Part shown: positions 51,181 to 61,161 of the stretch, one piece after another
Layout: each line of letters begins with the position of its first letter
Numbering within the stretch: position 1 is the first letter of the stretch
NCBI GenBank assembly: GCA_024349245.1
Contig: JALDNG010000022.1
Span: 2,931,501-2,995,500 of the forward strand
Source: Neodontobutis hainanensis
Taxonomy: Eukaryota > Chordata > Actinopteri > Gobiiformes > Odontobutidae
DNA length: 64,000 nt
Reading direction: 5' to 3'
Position numbers and translations under genes: made by a program
Notes under the pieces: model-generated
Seen by the model: only the letters and a program-made list of their open reading frames with translations
What the model was told of the DNA's origin: nothing
Databases searched by the model: none

Positions 51181-52278
51181 TCACTTCAGCACTGAGTCAC
51201 GTCCTGCTCCATCCCGCCTTTCCTTTTCCCTGTAATATTCCTCTTTTAAGTCCTCTCTCTTCCTGCGCCTCCAGCCTTTTGAGGTGACATGATAGACGTC
51301 TACACAGTTACCCGAGTACGCATCCCTGTGCGTGGCTCTGTAAACAGCTTCCCTGGCAATCGAAACGGCCTCCTCAACTGTCAGTCCCCATGTAACCCCT
51401 TGGTCTAGGATGGAGTAGGCATAAGGAGATCCTGAACCTACTGAAAAGAGTGTTCCCTGGAGGCGCGTACCATCACTGCACACGTAAAACAGACTGGGGC
51501 CTGAGAAGGACGTTCTAGAGAGAGACAGCTGTCCACTCAAAGAACTACTCTGAGTCTCATCCGCACTGGCGTCCACGTATGTTTCATGACTTTTTGCGTC
51601 TTCCCTGCACTCCAACAGATCGAGCTCTCCTCCAGGGCGTTGGACAACCTCTCCTCCGTCCCACCCACACAAGGTCGCAGCCACGCACAGTTCGGTGCCC
51701 TTGAATGGGTGAAGCATGTGGGAGAGCAGTTTGGCAGCCCCCCTCGTCGACAAGCGCCTGCCATGCCGGAGCTGGTACAGTCTCAACTCTCGGGCCAAAA
51801 TGCGTTTCCAAAGGGCGCAGTCGGCCGAGGTCCCAGAGGTCGTCCCCACCAAGTGACTGTGAATGGGCAGAATCTTCTGGGAGGCTGGGCAAGCCACCAG
51901 GCCAGAGCAACTGGAACGAGTGTCCGCCGCAGCCAAGACGCCACCCCGGAAGATGAAGGCCAGGGTGGTGGTGCCGTGGGACATTGGGAAAGGCAGAGGC
52001 ACAGACTGTGGCAAGACAGAAGGCAAGAAATCGGACGGCAGGTTGGAGCGTGGAAGGAAAAGGTCACTGGAGCTCTGACTGCTGCTGATTTGCCCAAACT
52101 GTAGTGGACCCTCTTCTAAATACTCTGCAACCGGAATGTAAAACTTCAAAGGGCTGTTGCTCAGAGGTAAGCCACTCACAGTGTTAAGTCCAGCCCAGTT
52201 TCCTAATATAGACAAACTTCTGGATTTTATATTATCTTCAAATTTGTCATGGTAATAGCAGAGCTCCTGTAAAGCCAT
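51181..52278 (-). CDS. psmb11: Proteasome subunit beta type-11 (thymoproteasome beta5t)
   Basis: Catalytic subunit of the thymoproteasome, which in cortical thymic epithelium replaces beta5/beta5i and shapes peptides for CD8 T-cell positive selection. It is a single uninterrupted exon of 365 codons, like mammalian PSMB11. It opens MALQELC (human MALQDVC). The Ntn-hydrolase motif HGTTTLAF places the catalytic Thr1 at residue 103 after autocleavage; Asp17 (AAADTRSS) and Lys33 (PASQKILP) are present in register. LVGTTSGTSADC, SDGTRLQG, VGSGSPYAY and ATHRDAYSG are further family blocks. Differences: a propeptide of 102 residues (human about 49), and an inserted Ser/Glu-rich segment of about 50 residues (208-258) between LCGWD and GPSLFYV. 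It lies next to cdh24, as in mammals, and head-to-head with the SEL1L3-like gene. No frameshift is seen. Confidence 0.95.
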   Translation of the reverse strand: MALQELCYYHDKFEDNIKSRSLSILGNWAGLNTVSGLPLSNSPLKFYIPVAEYLEEGPLQFGQISSSQSSSDLFLPRSNLPSDFLPSVLPQSVPLPFPMSHGTTTLAFIFRGGVLAAADTRSSCSGLVACPASQKILPIHSHLVGTTSGTSADCALWKRILARELRLYQLRHGRRLSTRGAAKLLSHMLHPFKGTELCVAATLCGWDGGEVVQRPGGELDLLECREDAKSHETYVDASADETQSSSLSGQLSLSRTSFSGPSLFYVCSDGTRLQGTLFSVGSGSPYAYSILDQGVTWGLTVEEAVSIAREAVYRATHRDAYSGNCVDVYHVTSKGWRRRKREDLKEEYYREKERRDGAGRDSVLK

Positions 52279-52418
52279 TGTTTTAAATATTCAATATAAA
52301 AGTCCTTCAATCTGTGTGATGTCAGATCTGATCACAAAAGATCCTACAACTTGTCTGGTTTGGAGGTTGGAGAGCCGTGGAATAGTGACAGAATAGGTTC
52401 GTTTCACCCACCGTCACC

Positions 52419-52427
52419 CTTTATATA
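52419..52427 (-). promoter_or_regulatory. TATA box of psmb11
   Basis: The minus strand reads CTATATAAAGG, about 140 bases upstream of the psmb11 ATG. A start site about 30 bases downstream would give a leader of about 110 bases. An ACGC core, the FOXN1 recognition core, lies just upstream (52439-52442); a second lies near 52607. Confidence 0.6.
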
Positions 52428-52888
52428 GAAGACAAGCGGCGTACCTTACATTAATCATCTGCACCAAGCATCAGCAACAGTTACCATTACCTCCTTCCAC
52501 AGCCACTTTGAAGCATACACAGTCACTAGCCTGTGGGTAATTAGTTTTGGCTGCTATATCAGGCTGTTTTCAGATCAGATTTCTTCAAAGTTTTGTGTGG
52601 GCGTAGGCCAGAGAAGATGCAGGGTGATTGCGAAGCCTTGGCTTGAGCAGATCAAATTATGTTAGACTCTGCTTTGATGCATCAGTGTATGTTCTACTGG
52701 TAGAATCACAAGCAAAACAAACCAAATAAGACTTTTGTTAGCTCACTCATAGCACAACAACTGTGTTTTGGTTTAGTAGCTCTTTAAAAGTCCCCTCATG
52801 CAAATAGCTTGAGTTGTTAAACAAGAATATCAAGCGGCACTTCATGCCACAGGGTGTATTCTCACACTACCTGTTTGGGCTGTGAGTG

Positions 52889-52894
52889 TATAAG
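52889..52894 (+). promoter_or_regulatory. TATA-like box of the SEL1L3-like gene
   Basis: TATAAG, 90 bases upstream of the start codon at 52984. It would place initiation near 52920. A weak match, judged on position only. Confidence 0.35.
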
Positions 52895-52983
52895 TCTCTC
52901 CTGCCACTAACGTTGACTAAAATGGTTTAAAACTAATTTACTCTGACTCCTTAAGCCCACCAGTCAATAACAACGGCTCCAAA

Positions 52984-55900
52984 ATGAACCTTACATGCTC
53001 TGTTAGTTTTGGATTTTTCGCTGCTGCACTTATTATGGTAAGAAACCTGCTATTGCTGTGTTTACAGATTGTATTTGTTTGTGTTAGATATTCAAACTGT
53101 CATCACATCTATGTGTCTTATTTTACTTTAGAGCTGCTCTCTTGAGGAATGTTATTTTCTCTCTGTCTTTCACTCCATTCAATTTACATCTATCTATTCA
53201 CCCAGGGACTGCACGTGTTACAAGTCATTTCAGCCACCTCATCCCGCAGTGTTGACAGCCCACATCACAATTTCATTGAGTTTGTTTCGGCTCCCGACAA
53301 TGTAGTGGATGGTTCACTGGTTCGTCTGCGCTACCAGTGCTCCAGGCCGTGTCAGCTCGGCGTCGAAGTTGTGGCGACCACATTACACCAAACAGATTTA
53401 GTGCTGTTCAGGAAGACATGGATCCAAAATGCCCCTCAAGGCATAAGGATACACCAGGTGCTCCTCAGATTCCCCCCATCTATTTTATATCAGCGCAGTT
53501 TTTATAACAGGGAGGTTTTGGAGGCCAGGAATGTGACACTCCGTGCGTGGCTGGATGATTTTCACAAAGGCAATAGACCCAGCCTTCACACTGGTCCTGC
53601 GATGATCTCTAAACAGCTGCGGAGAACAACACTTTCAGAACGTCCGACCAAACCTCCCACTGAGTGCCCTTCGTGGGCCTCGCATCTAATGTGGCAGATC
53701 AACACAAGCCGACTCTCACAGTGTCAGCGGGGGGCAGGTCAGACTTTTTATAAATGGCTATTAGAAAAATGAAAGTCAACACAAACATAAACCCTGAATG
53801 TGTGCTGATCTGTTGGTACACAGGCCAAATCGATATGCTCAAGTTCCCTCTGGCAAGCACCGGAGAGCGCTTTGGAGTGGTCCGCAGGTTCCAGCCTTTT
53901 ATCGACAAAGACCTGGAGAGGGAGCGTCGCCGTGCTGTGACACAACCCAGGTCAGAGACTCGCTTCCCACATTAACTTTTCAAATGTGTTATTTTAGCTA
54001 CAGCCTTTCTGTGTGTGGTTTAACTACACAGCATGACATTACATCCAGCAGGGTCACAACATGTTGTCAAACGAGGGAAAACTTAGGGATCAATCTTAAA
54101 GGCCATACAAAAGACTGACTAGTGGAGATGCTCTATTAAAAAGTTTTGTAATTGCTGTATTAGTGTTTTTGAAGGCAGAGTGGCGTGCCCTGACATCAGC
54201 AGACTAAAATGCTACAGATCCTTGATGGTTTCTTTTTCAGTGTTGACAGATGTTAGCACAAACTCCACTTGTACTTTTACTTCACTGTCATTATTAATGA
54301 CTTCACAGGCTTCACGAAGCCTCTTTACCAGAGCATAAAGCATTTTTATTTATGGTCAATGAGAGACATGCGAGGTCAGTCCTTCTTTAGCAGAATGCAC
54401 AGTGTTTCTAAACTTTACACTTTACACTTCAACTGCTAAACAAATGAATTGTCACATCATGTTTTGCTGCCTACTTTTCAGAGTTGCGTTATCCATGTGG
54501 CTCTACCTGGTGAAGTGGTGTCACGAAAAGCAGTGTGGGATCATCCATCATCTGGATAGAAAAAATGTTTTTGACTCTCTTCTGATCCAGCTTTCAGACA
54601 CAGGTGGGCAGCTTGTGGGTACTTGATATACAAGTTGTGGGGCTGTGATGGAGGTATCATGAGAAGATTGTGAGTGATGATGTGTGTTTTGTGTGCTTGT
54701 GAAACAGACTGGGTTATGTATTAATAAAGAGCCTGTGATCTCCTGTGGTGTAATATATGACTGTCATATCTCCTGTGTAGGGGACGTCGTAATTCAAGCA
54801 CGTTTGACAGAAGGAGAAGATGAAGCTTTTCGCACCAACGTGGAGTTGCCCCTGTGGAAATGGATTAGATTGGACTGCTACATAGTGGGCTCAAAGGTAT
54901 AGAAGTGCACTTAAAGCCACCGGGAGGAGAGGCATAAGGAATAAAAATTAGAATACAGCTTGTGGCATCTCATCTGACTCCCGTTGCCGTCCTGCTTTTT
55001 CAGTGTCTAATTTCTTTTTGGAACAGCTGTAAGATCCTGAACAATGGTTCTTTTCCAGATGGAAAACTCCAGGCAATTGCAATGTGTTCTGCAATTTAGA
55101 GTCGTTCACAGCTCAGTAGTTCTTCCTCTGTGTTGTACTCTCACTCATTTATTATTGTCTGACTTTCAGGTGCAGTTGCAAACAGCATGGGAGGGTCAGA
55201 CCCATCAATCAATATATCAGTAAGACATATTTGTGATTATCGATGTATAATGTGTATGTGTTTATTGAGGAATAATCCAAATGATTCAACTGAATGTTGC
55301 ACAGGTTTCAGAATAACATCTATTTCAATGACACGGATGGCTACTTTGTCATTGGAGGAAGTCGGAACATCGCTGGCATTCATGGATATTTTGGCCCCAT
55401 CAAGTACTATCGTTTTGGGATTAAAAAGGTACTATTCTTCTGATCAGTTTTGTAACATAATCCAATTGAAGATGTTAATAACAGTTTTGATGTTGCAGAT
55501 AATCAACAATCTTTATCCCGAAGACACATTGTTGCGTCTGGGTGATACTTATAGTAGATGTGAAGAAATAAAAAACTTCATGTCTGCCTACTTGCAGGAA
55601 GTAACAGAGAGTCACTTCCTGTCAACAATCAACAAAGGTGTGACATTGTTTTGACAAGTCCCGCAGTAAATCTACAAGGATGGGCTTTATATAGCATTTA
55701 TTGAGAAAGTGTCGATTAGAGAACACTAGTGTTGACAGGTTGCTTTTATGTTTTGTTGCAGGATTCTGTACCCCTCACTTTATCGAATTGTGGAGACAAT
55801 TTGCCAACAAAAACTGCAAACAGACATGGAGCTGGGAAGCACAGAATAAACACCGGGTATTTTTCAATTTTCTGCAAAGAGAAGAAGAGCATCTAAGAAA

Positions 55901-58900
55901 AGGTTACTATTATTTGCACACAAAGTAGTGTTCACAAATGTCAAATCTGTTTTGATTGTGTTTCATCTTTCCATAGGGTATTTGAGCCTGAAAAACCTCG
56001 GGAGTGTTTTGTTGGACGAGGGAATCAGTGCAATGTTTAGGGAGGATCAGGTGAAAATTAATATCACAGCCAAATCAACGGCTCTCCTTCAAATATCCTC
56101 CTGCTTTGGGGAACACAAAGCATCTCTTCTTTTGGCCACTATCCATCTCTCCGGCTTGGGACACTCAGTCGATCAGCAGCAGGTACAGTCAATGGCTCTC
56201 ATGTTGTTTAAATTGCTAGTTTGTCATTATAGTTGCTTCTGTAGTGATCGATAACACTGACTTGTATGTGTGTGTTTGTTGGGTGCAGGGGCATATCTAT
56301 AGTTTGATTGGGGCTTTGGCCGATAACCGCTTTGCCCTGATGCACGCCGGCTACAAGCACACGCAAGGAATTGATGGCTTTCCAAAAGACTTTGACATGG
56401 CTTATAGCTACTATTCCAATGTTGGTGCACAGAGCAACACCGACAGCTCCAAAATACAAAAAAATACAGTAAGTTTTCCCAATTAGGTATTTGATTAATG
56501 TCAAAGTTTCTTTTCACATGTGTCTATGTACTATGGTATCTAAACGATGATTGATATATATTAGTTTGTTAGTTGAGCTGAGTGAAATAGAAGGAACTCA
56601 CAATTTAATTTATCCCATCCCAATGAATAGAAAGAGAACACTGGCTGATAAGGTGAGAGGGAAAACACTGCTCCCAAATAATTTCCTGTTTATTATTTGA
56701 ATATTAAAATAAGGCTGCATCTCATGAATGGGTCTGAAGCCACGATTACTTGGTCTGATAAAGCCAGGTAAGTAGGGAAAGTACAATTCACCCGCTGCCA
56801 TCATGGTCAAGTTCAAGAGGGAGTCAGGGAAAGTGCTGGCACAAACGCTAAGGCACATTTTCAAGGTAGAAGTTTGGCGTTGAATTATGCTAAATGAAGT
56901 GGCTTTGCAGTAGTAGCGTATAAATATTTATTTTCGAATCTACTCAGTGCTGTAGAAATAGTAGGACAAAACTATTTCCTTCTCTAGTAGAATTGCTATA
57001 TTTTAATTTTAATATATGGTTGTATGTCTGTGTTTTTTTTTCTTTAAGCAATACAACCCTGAAAAAATTTATCTATGGAAACGAGAGGATTTAAACCACT
57101 GGGAGGACTTTGGAACCGACATTTTTGAGTTTGTGAAATATCAAGCGGAAAGAGGTGACGTTGACAGTCAGGTGTGTGTCTTGTACACTTTTTATTATGC
57201 TGTTTAATGGTGCTGTGTGAACTAAAATATAGCTCTTTTAATTTACTCTGTGTGATCCCCTGGCTGAGTCATTGTTTAAAAGTGGCCAATAAAAAACTCT
57301 ATTATGCCCAGAAACTCATGGGAGCCATGCTGTACTGGGGACAAAATGGAGTCTCAAAAGACATTGTGAGTGGAGTGAAGTGGCTTGAGAGAAGCGCTAT
57401 GCAGATGACGGATCCATCAGCCATGTACGACTACTCCATCCTCCTGATGAAGGTGCTGTAATAACATAAAGGCAATCTTTATTATGATTGAACTGAACAG
57501 TGGATGTTTTGTGCCTGTCTGCGCTTTGACAGCTATTGATTCTTTGATTGATGTTGATCCCTCCAGGGCCAGGGAGTAAAGAGAAACTACACCCTGGCTT
57601 TGGCGCTGCTAAAGAAGGCTGCAGCAATGGTACGTGTAGGAATCAGTCAGAGTGTTTACAGAGTGTGCCTTCACTGCAAATAGCAGCTTCTGTTTCCCCG
57701 CTGTAGGGCTCAATTAATGCCTTGAATGGTCTAGGCTGGTACCATGGGATTATACTGAATGACCACAAATCTGCAGCAAAATACTTCGAGCAAGCCGCAT
57801 TAAATGGAAGTGACGATGGCATGTTTAACCTGGGAATGTATCACCTGAGTGGGATTAACCCAGACAAACCGAGGAATGAGGTTTGGCTCTCTTTAATTAT
57901 TTGTTTTATAATTAATCTGTTTGATTGACGCATTCATTATTTTTTTTTTTCAACTCACAGACAGCTGCTTTCTACCACTTTCTCAACGCATCTCAGTCGG
58001 GTCATGTGGCAGCGTCTGTGGAGGCGGCGCGCTACCTGTCGACGGGAAGCCCGGAAGGGGTGTCTCAGGATGTGGAGAAGGCTGTGATGTAAGAGCCTTT
58101 CATTAGCTTGGCGAAGAAAGCTTTGTTATGGGCTGTTGCACTGTAGCCTGCAGCTCAGTGGCATCTAATTTCAATGACAGTGGCTAATTCAAGGTCAGAA
58201 CGTAGAATTTGCATATCTAAAAATAAAAGCCACTGTCACTGCTTTAGTGTCTGGCACACACAGCCTCAGATTGTGCTTACCAATGTTACTGTGCTATCTT
58301 CTGAATTTAAAGAAGCCCCTGCTGCTGTGGCAGCTTTTTTTAGAATGACCTCAACAAATCACAACCTATTTTTAGGTTATAAAATATTTTCAGTTTAAGT
58401 GAAGTAAATGATATTCCATAATTCATTAGCCATCTTTTACCTTCTGTGTAGAATTCTAAAAAAGGTATGTGAAAAGAACGGGCACCTTGGATTTATGATC
58501 AGAGAAGCTCTCCAAGCCTACCTCCAGGGCTCCTGGTAGGGATATTAATATCCATTACTTTTCAATTGTCCTCATTTAATCACTTTTTCTTTTCTTTGCT
58601 ATTTGTTGTCTGGGGTTCACATTTCTGTTATTGTGCCACAACATCACAGGCAGGAAGCATTCGTCAAGTATGTTTTGGCAGCTGAAACTGGTTTGGGTTT
58701 GGCCCAGAGCAACGTGGCTTACCTCTGTGAGGTAAATGATCACTCCTTTTAACTGCTGCTCTTGTCCCTGTTTAAAATGGTAATGACTCCTCCTTTGAGT
58801 CAGCCTTTTTAACACAATGTCAGTATCTTGTGAAAACATTGCATGTAATTCTAGTCACATACTGGAGAAGCCAAACTGAGCTGGAGGGAAATTATTAGCA

Positions 58901-60336
58901 GCTAATGAAATAACTTTCATCATGGTGCTGCTGCTTCTCACTGTACAGTCTCTCAAATGCAGGAACTAAATCTTGGTTATGATTGTCACTGGAGATATCA
59001 AAACTACTCTGTATTAAACTATGATCCCCATCCTTCCGGTGAGTTGCTCTCATTTAATTTTCCTCTAACCTCGCTCTCACTGCCAATCTGCTCAATAAAC
59101 AGCAAGTATTTATCTTTTTTTATAGCTCTGCTGAAAATGGGGGACTACTACTACGATTCCTCCAGCGCACACGAAGACTCATTATCCTTGGTTGGTCAGG
59201 CCATATGGATGTATAGCCGTGCAGCTCTAGCAGGCAACCCTCAGGTGACAGATTTACTCGGCCTGTAATCTCATCACCCTATGATAAACTTAATCAAACT
59301 TTCATGGGCCTGGGCCCCCAGCAATAAAAACAACAAACAGAATTACACTTGGCCATGAATATACTCTGTTCCATGCTGAATTAATTTGATACATTATTAT
59401 TTTTGGGAGATTTTCTCAGTCAATAACCAAGCTCCATTGTAATTATATTTTCACTCAGGGAATGTTCAACCTGTTCATTTTGGCACAACAAGGGCACACT
59501 CTTCCTTTGAGGATCCAGGGCTTTTTCAATGTGTCAAGTCATGATAAGGTGGAGGTTGTGGTGGAGAAGATTTTAAGAAGGTTTGTTAATTCAGTAGTGA
59601 CAGTGAATAATTAAAATGAATTTATTTTGAAGAATGTTGCCATGACAAGCTTAATACTCAAAGATACTATTGTAAGGCATTTTCAAAAAAGGTCTAACAT
59701 TAAGGTCAGATGTTCCTGTAATGACATGCATCTTTTGTTTGTGTGTGAAGATGTGTCGAGAGCGAGGAAGAGGAGGCAGTAGTGCCCTGTTCTTTAGCTC
59801 TGCTCGGAGTCCAGATGGGGAAAGCCTTAAGGAGAATGAGTCAGAGTGGTGCACAGCTCGTCTTGGTAGGCATTCGCCGCTCATGCACCTCATACTGTAT
59901 GTAGTAAAGGAAAAGCTGGCGCAGTGTGAGCCGGACTGCTCGATTATCCTCCTTTGATAACCCAATATATCTTTAATTATTGAACTCTGTAAATATGTGA
60001 AGTGGACCCCGCTCATAAATAAAACATCATGAGACTATGGATTGCTATTTTGAAAAGAAAAACATGATTTATTTAAATCTTTCCCCATATCTCTCGATAG
60101 GTTTGTACATCGTTTCTCTCTCTGTGTGTCATTATTGTCACAGTGCCTTTGAATATGTGTCTGAGTAAGTATCTGTTTACTTCTGCTACACAAATTTGCC
60201 ACAAGAGGGTACAATTTCTCCATATACTGTGTGTGCTTTAAATTTTATGCCCTGTGTTACTTTGAACTGTTTATACCAACTCTGTGCACAGTGTTGGGTC
60301 ATAATCATCTCTTTATTCCTCATTATCTGCAAATGA
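52984..60336 (+). CDS. sel1l3: SEL1L3-like protein (LamG-like and Sel1-repeat membrane protein)
   Basis: Relative of SEL1L3, a poorly characterised secretory-pathway membrane protein. Exons: 52984-53037, 53206-53737, 53824-53950, 54482-54603, 54781-54896, 55170-55219, 55305-55428, 55499-55637, 55762-55902, 55977-56182, 56289-56468, 57049-57171, 57312-57452, 57567-57629, 57707-57880, 57961-58088, 58452-58535, 58650-58731, 58963-59038, 59126-59244, 59459-59580, 59751-59865, 60292-60336. They join in phase to 1,020 residues (human SEL1L3 1,132). It has a signal peptide (MNLTCSVSFGFFAAALIM), an N-terminal domain, a LamG-like region (VALSMWLYLVKWC, IGGSRNIAGIHGYFGPIKYY), Sel1 repeats (LGYKHxQGID-like GYKHTQGIDGFP, LMGAMLYWGQNG, ALNGLGWYHG, LLKMGDYYYD), and a C-terminal anchor LVLCWVIIISLFLIICK. 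It may be a fish paralogue rather than the strict orthologue. A small exon between 54604 and 54780 could be missing. Confidence 0.88.
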
Positions 60337-60647
60337 ACAGAACAAAGGCATTCTCATGGCCATGTGGTTTCACTGAGGGCAAGGACATCATCTATCAGCC
60401 AAGATGGTATCAACATGGACACTGCACCTAATGGCATTGTGGGAGGACCCTATATACCAGCAGGAAGTCTACGGATTACCATACAGAATGGAGAGCATTG
60501 GCAGAGCCGAACCTACGATTTGGCCATGACTCTTTCAGGCCTGTGTCTGTGTGTATTCTGGACCACACTGCTCTATCATCTCCTCTGACATACAATACCC
60601 AAGACAGTGATTCAACAGCCACAGCCAAGCCCCAGACACGACACAAT
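60337..60647 (+). other. 3' region of the SEL1L3-like gene with a coding-like frame
   Basis: After the TGA at 60334-60336 the same frame stays open for 83 codons to TGA at 60586-60588. It includes a hydrophobic stretch, LAMTLSGLCLCVFWTTLLYHLL, then continues to a good donor (ACAAT|GTGAGT at 60647/60648). It may be 3' UTR, or part of an alternative C-terminus that I cannot join in phase. Confidence 0.35.
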
Positions 60648-60894
60648 GTGAGTGCATACATTTAGAGGATGACACACAGAGTCCTTAAGGTGAAGCTGGA
60701 GCTTATTTTAAGTTATGGGAATGGAAGCAGGGCTGATCAGAATGTCAATGCACTTCTGTACGACATTGATAATGTTTCCACAGTAACCATTTATCATTGT
60801 TTGGTTTGGTTAAAACAAAAAGCTTATGAGGTAGTATAATTAAAGTACAGATTATGTTGTCATCACCGAGAAGCGCTACAGAGAAAAGCTCAAT

Positions 60895-60956
60895 AATAAA
60901 ATATCTGGCACAGTACAGTGTGTGAAAAGTCTTTTCCCAGGAGACAACCCAATAAA
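60895..60956 (+). terminator. Candidate poly(A) signals of the SEL1L3-like gene
   Basis: Two AATAAA hexamers (60895-60900 and 60951-60956), about 560 and 615 bases beyond the stop codon. Confidence 0.45.
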
Positions 60957-61091
60957 ACTGATTTGATAAAGTAGAATGTAATGGAGGGTCTGTGCGGAAG
61001 TGTGGCTGTCTACAGGAAGCTGTGTTTTAATAGGTCAGCTATTAGGTACGGTAGCCAATAGTGCATGTGTTTTTGTTCTTGTGTCTATCAG

Positions 61092-61161
61092 TGAGATGCA
61101 GGTGATAAGTGCCTCAGAGGAGCGGGACCTGCTGCAGCAGCTCACCACGCAGGGCACTTAA
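61092..61161 (+). other. Possible extra terminal exon downstream of the SEL1L3-like gene
   Basis: A pyrimidine tract and ATCAG acceptor precede TGAGATGCAGG. Joined to the donor after 60647, it reads IEMQVISASEERDLLQQLTTQGT and stops at TAA 61159-61161. The amphipathic composition looks protein-like, but no family is recognised. Confidence 0.3.

Noticed and set aside
51586..52104. 172-codon open frame on the plus strand
   Set aside because: It is antisense to psmb11, whose catalytic motifs and single-exon structure are clear; a shadow of GC-rich coding DNA.
54684..54780. Possible additional SEL1L3-like exon (LCINKEPVISCG)
   Set aside because: It has an acceptor-like start, but a stop occurs in the required phase, and the flanking exons already join in phase without it.
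59866..59908. Readthrough C-terminus of the SEL1L3-like gene (VGIRRSCTSYCM then stop)
   Set aside because: A consensus donor at 59866 and a phase-matched downstream exon encoding a membrane anchor, as in human SEL1L3, fit better.
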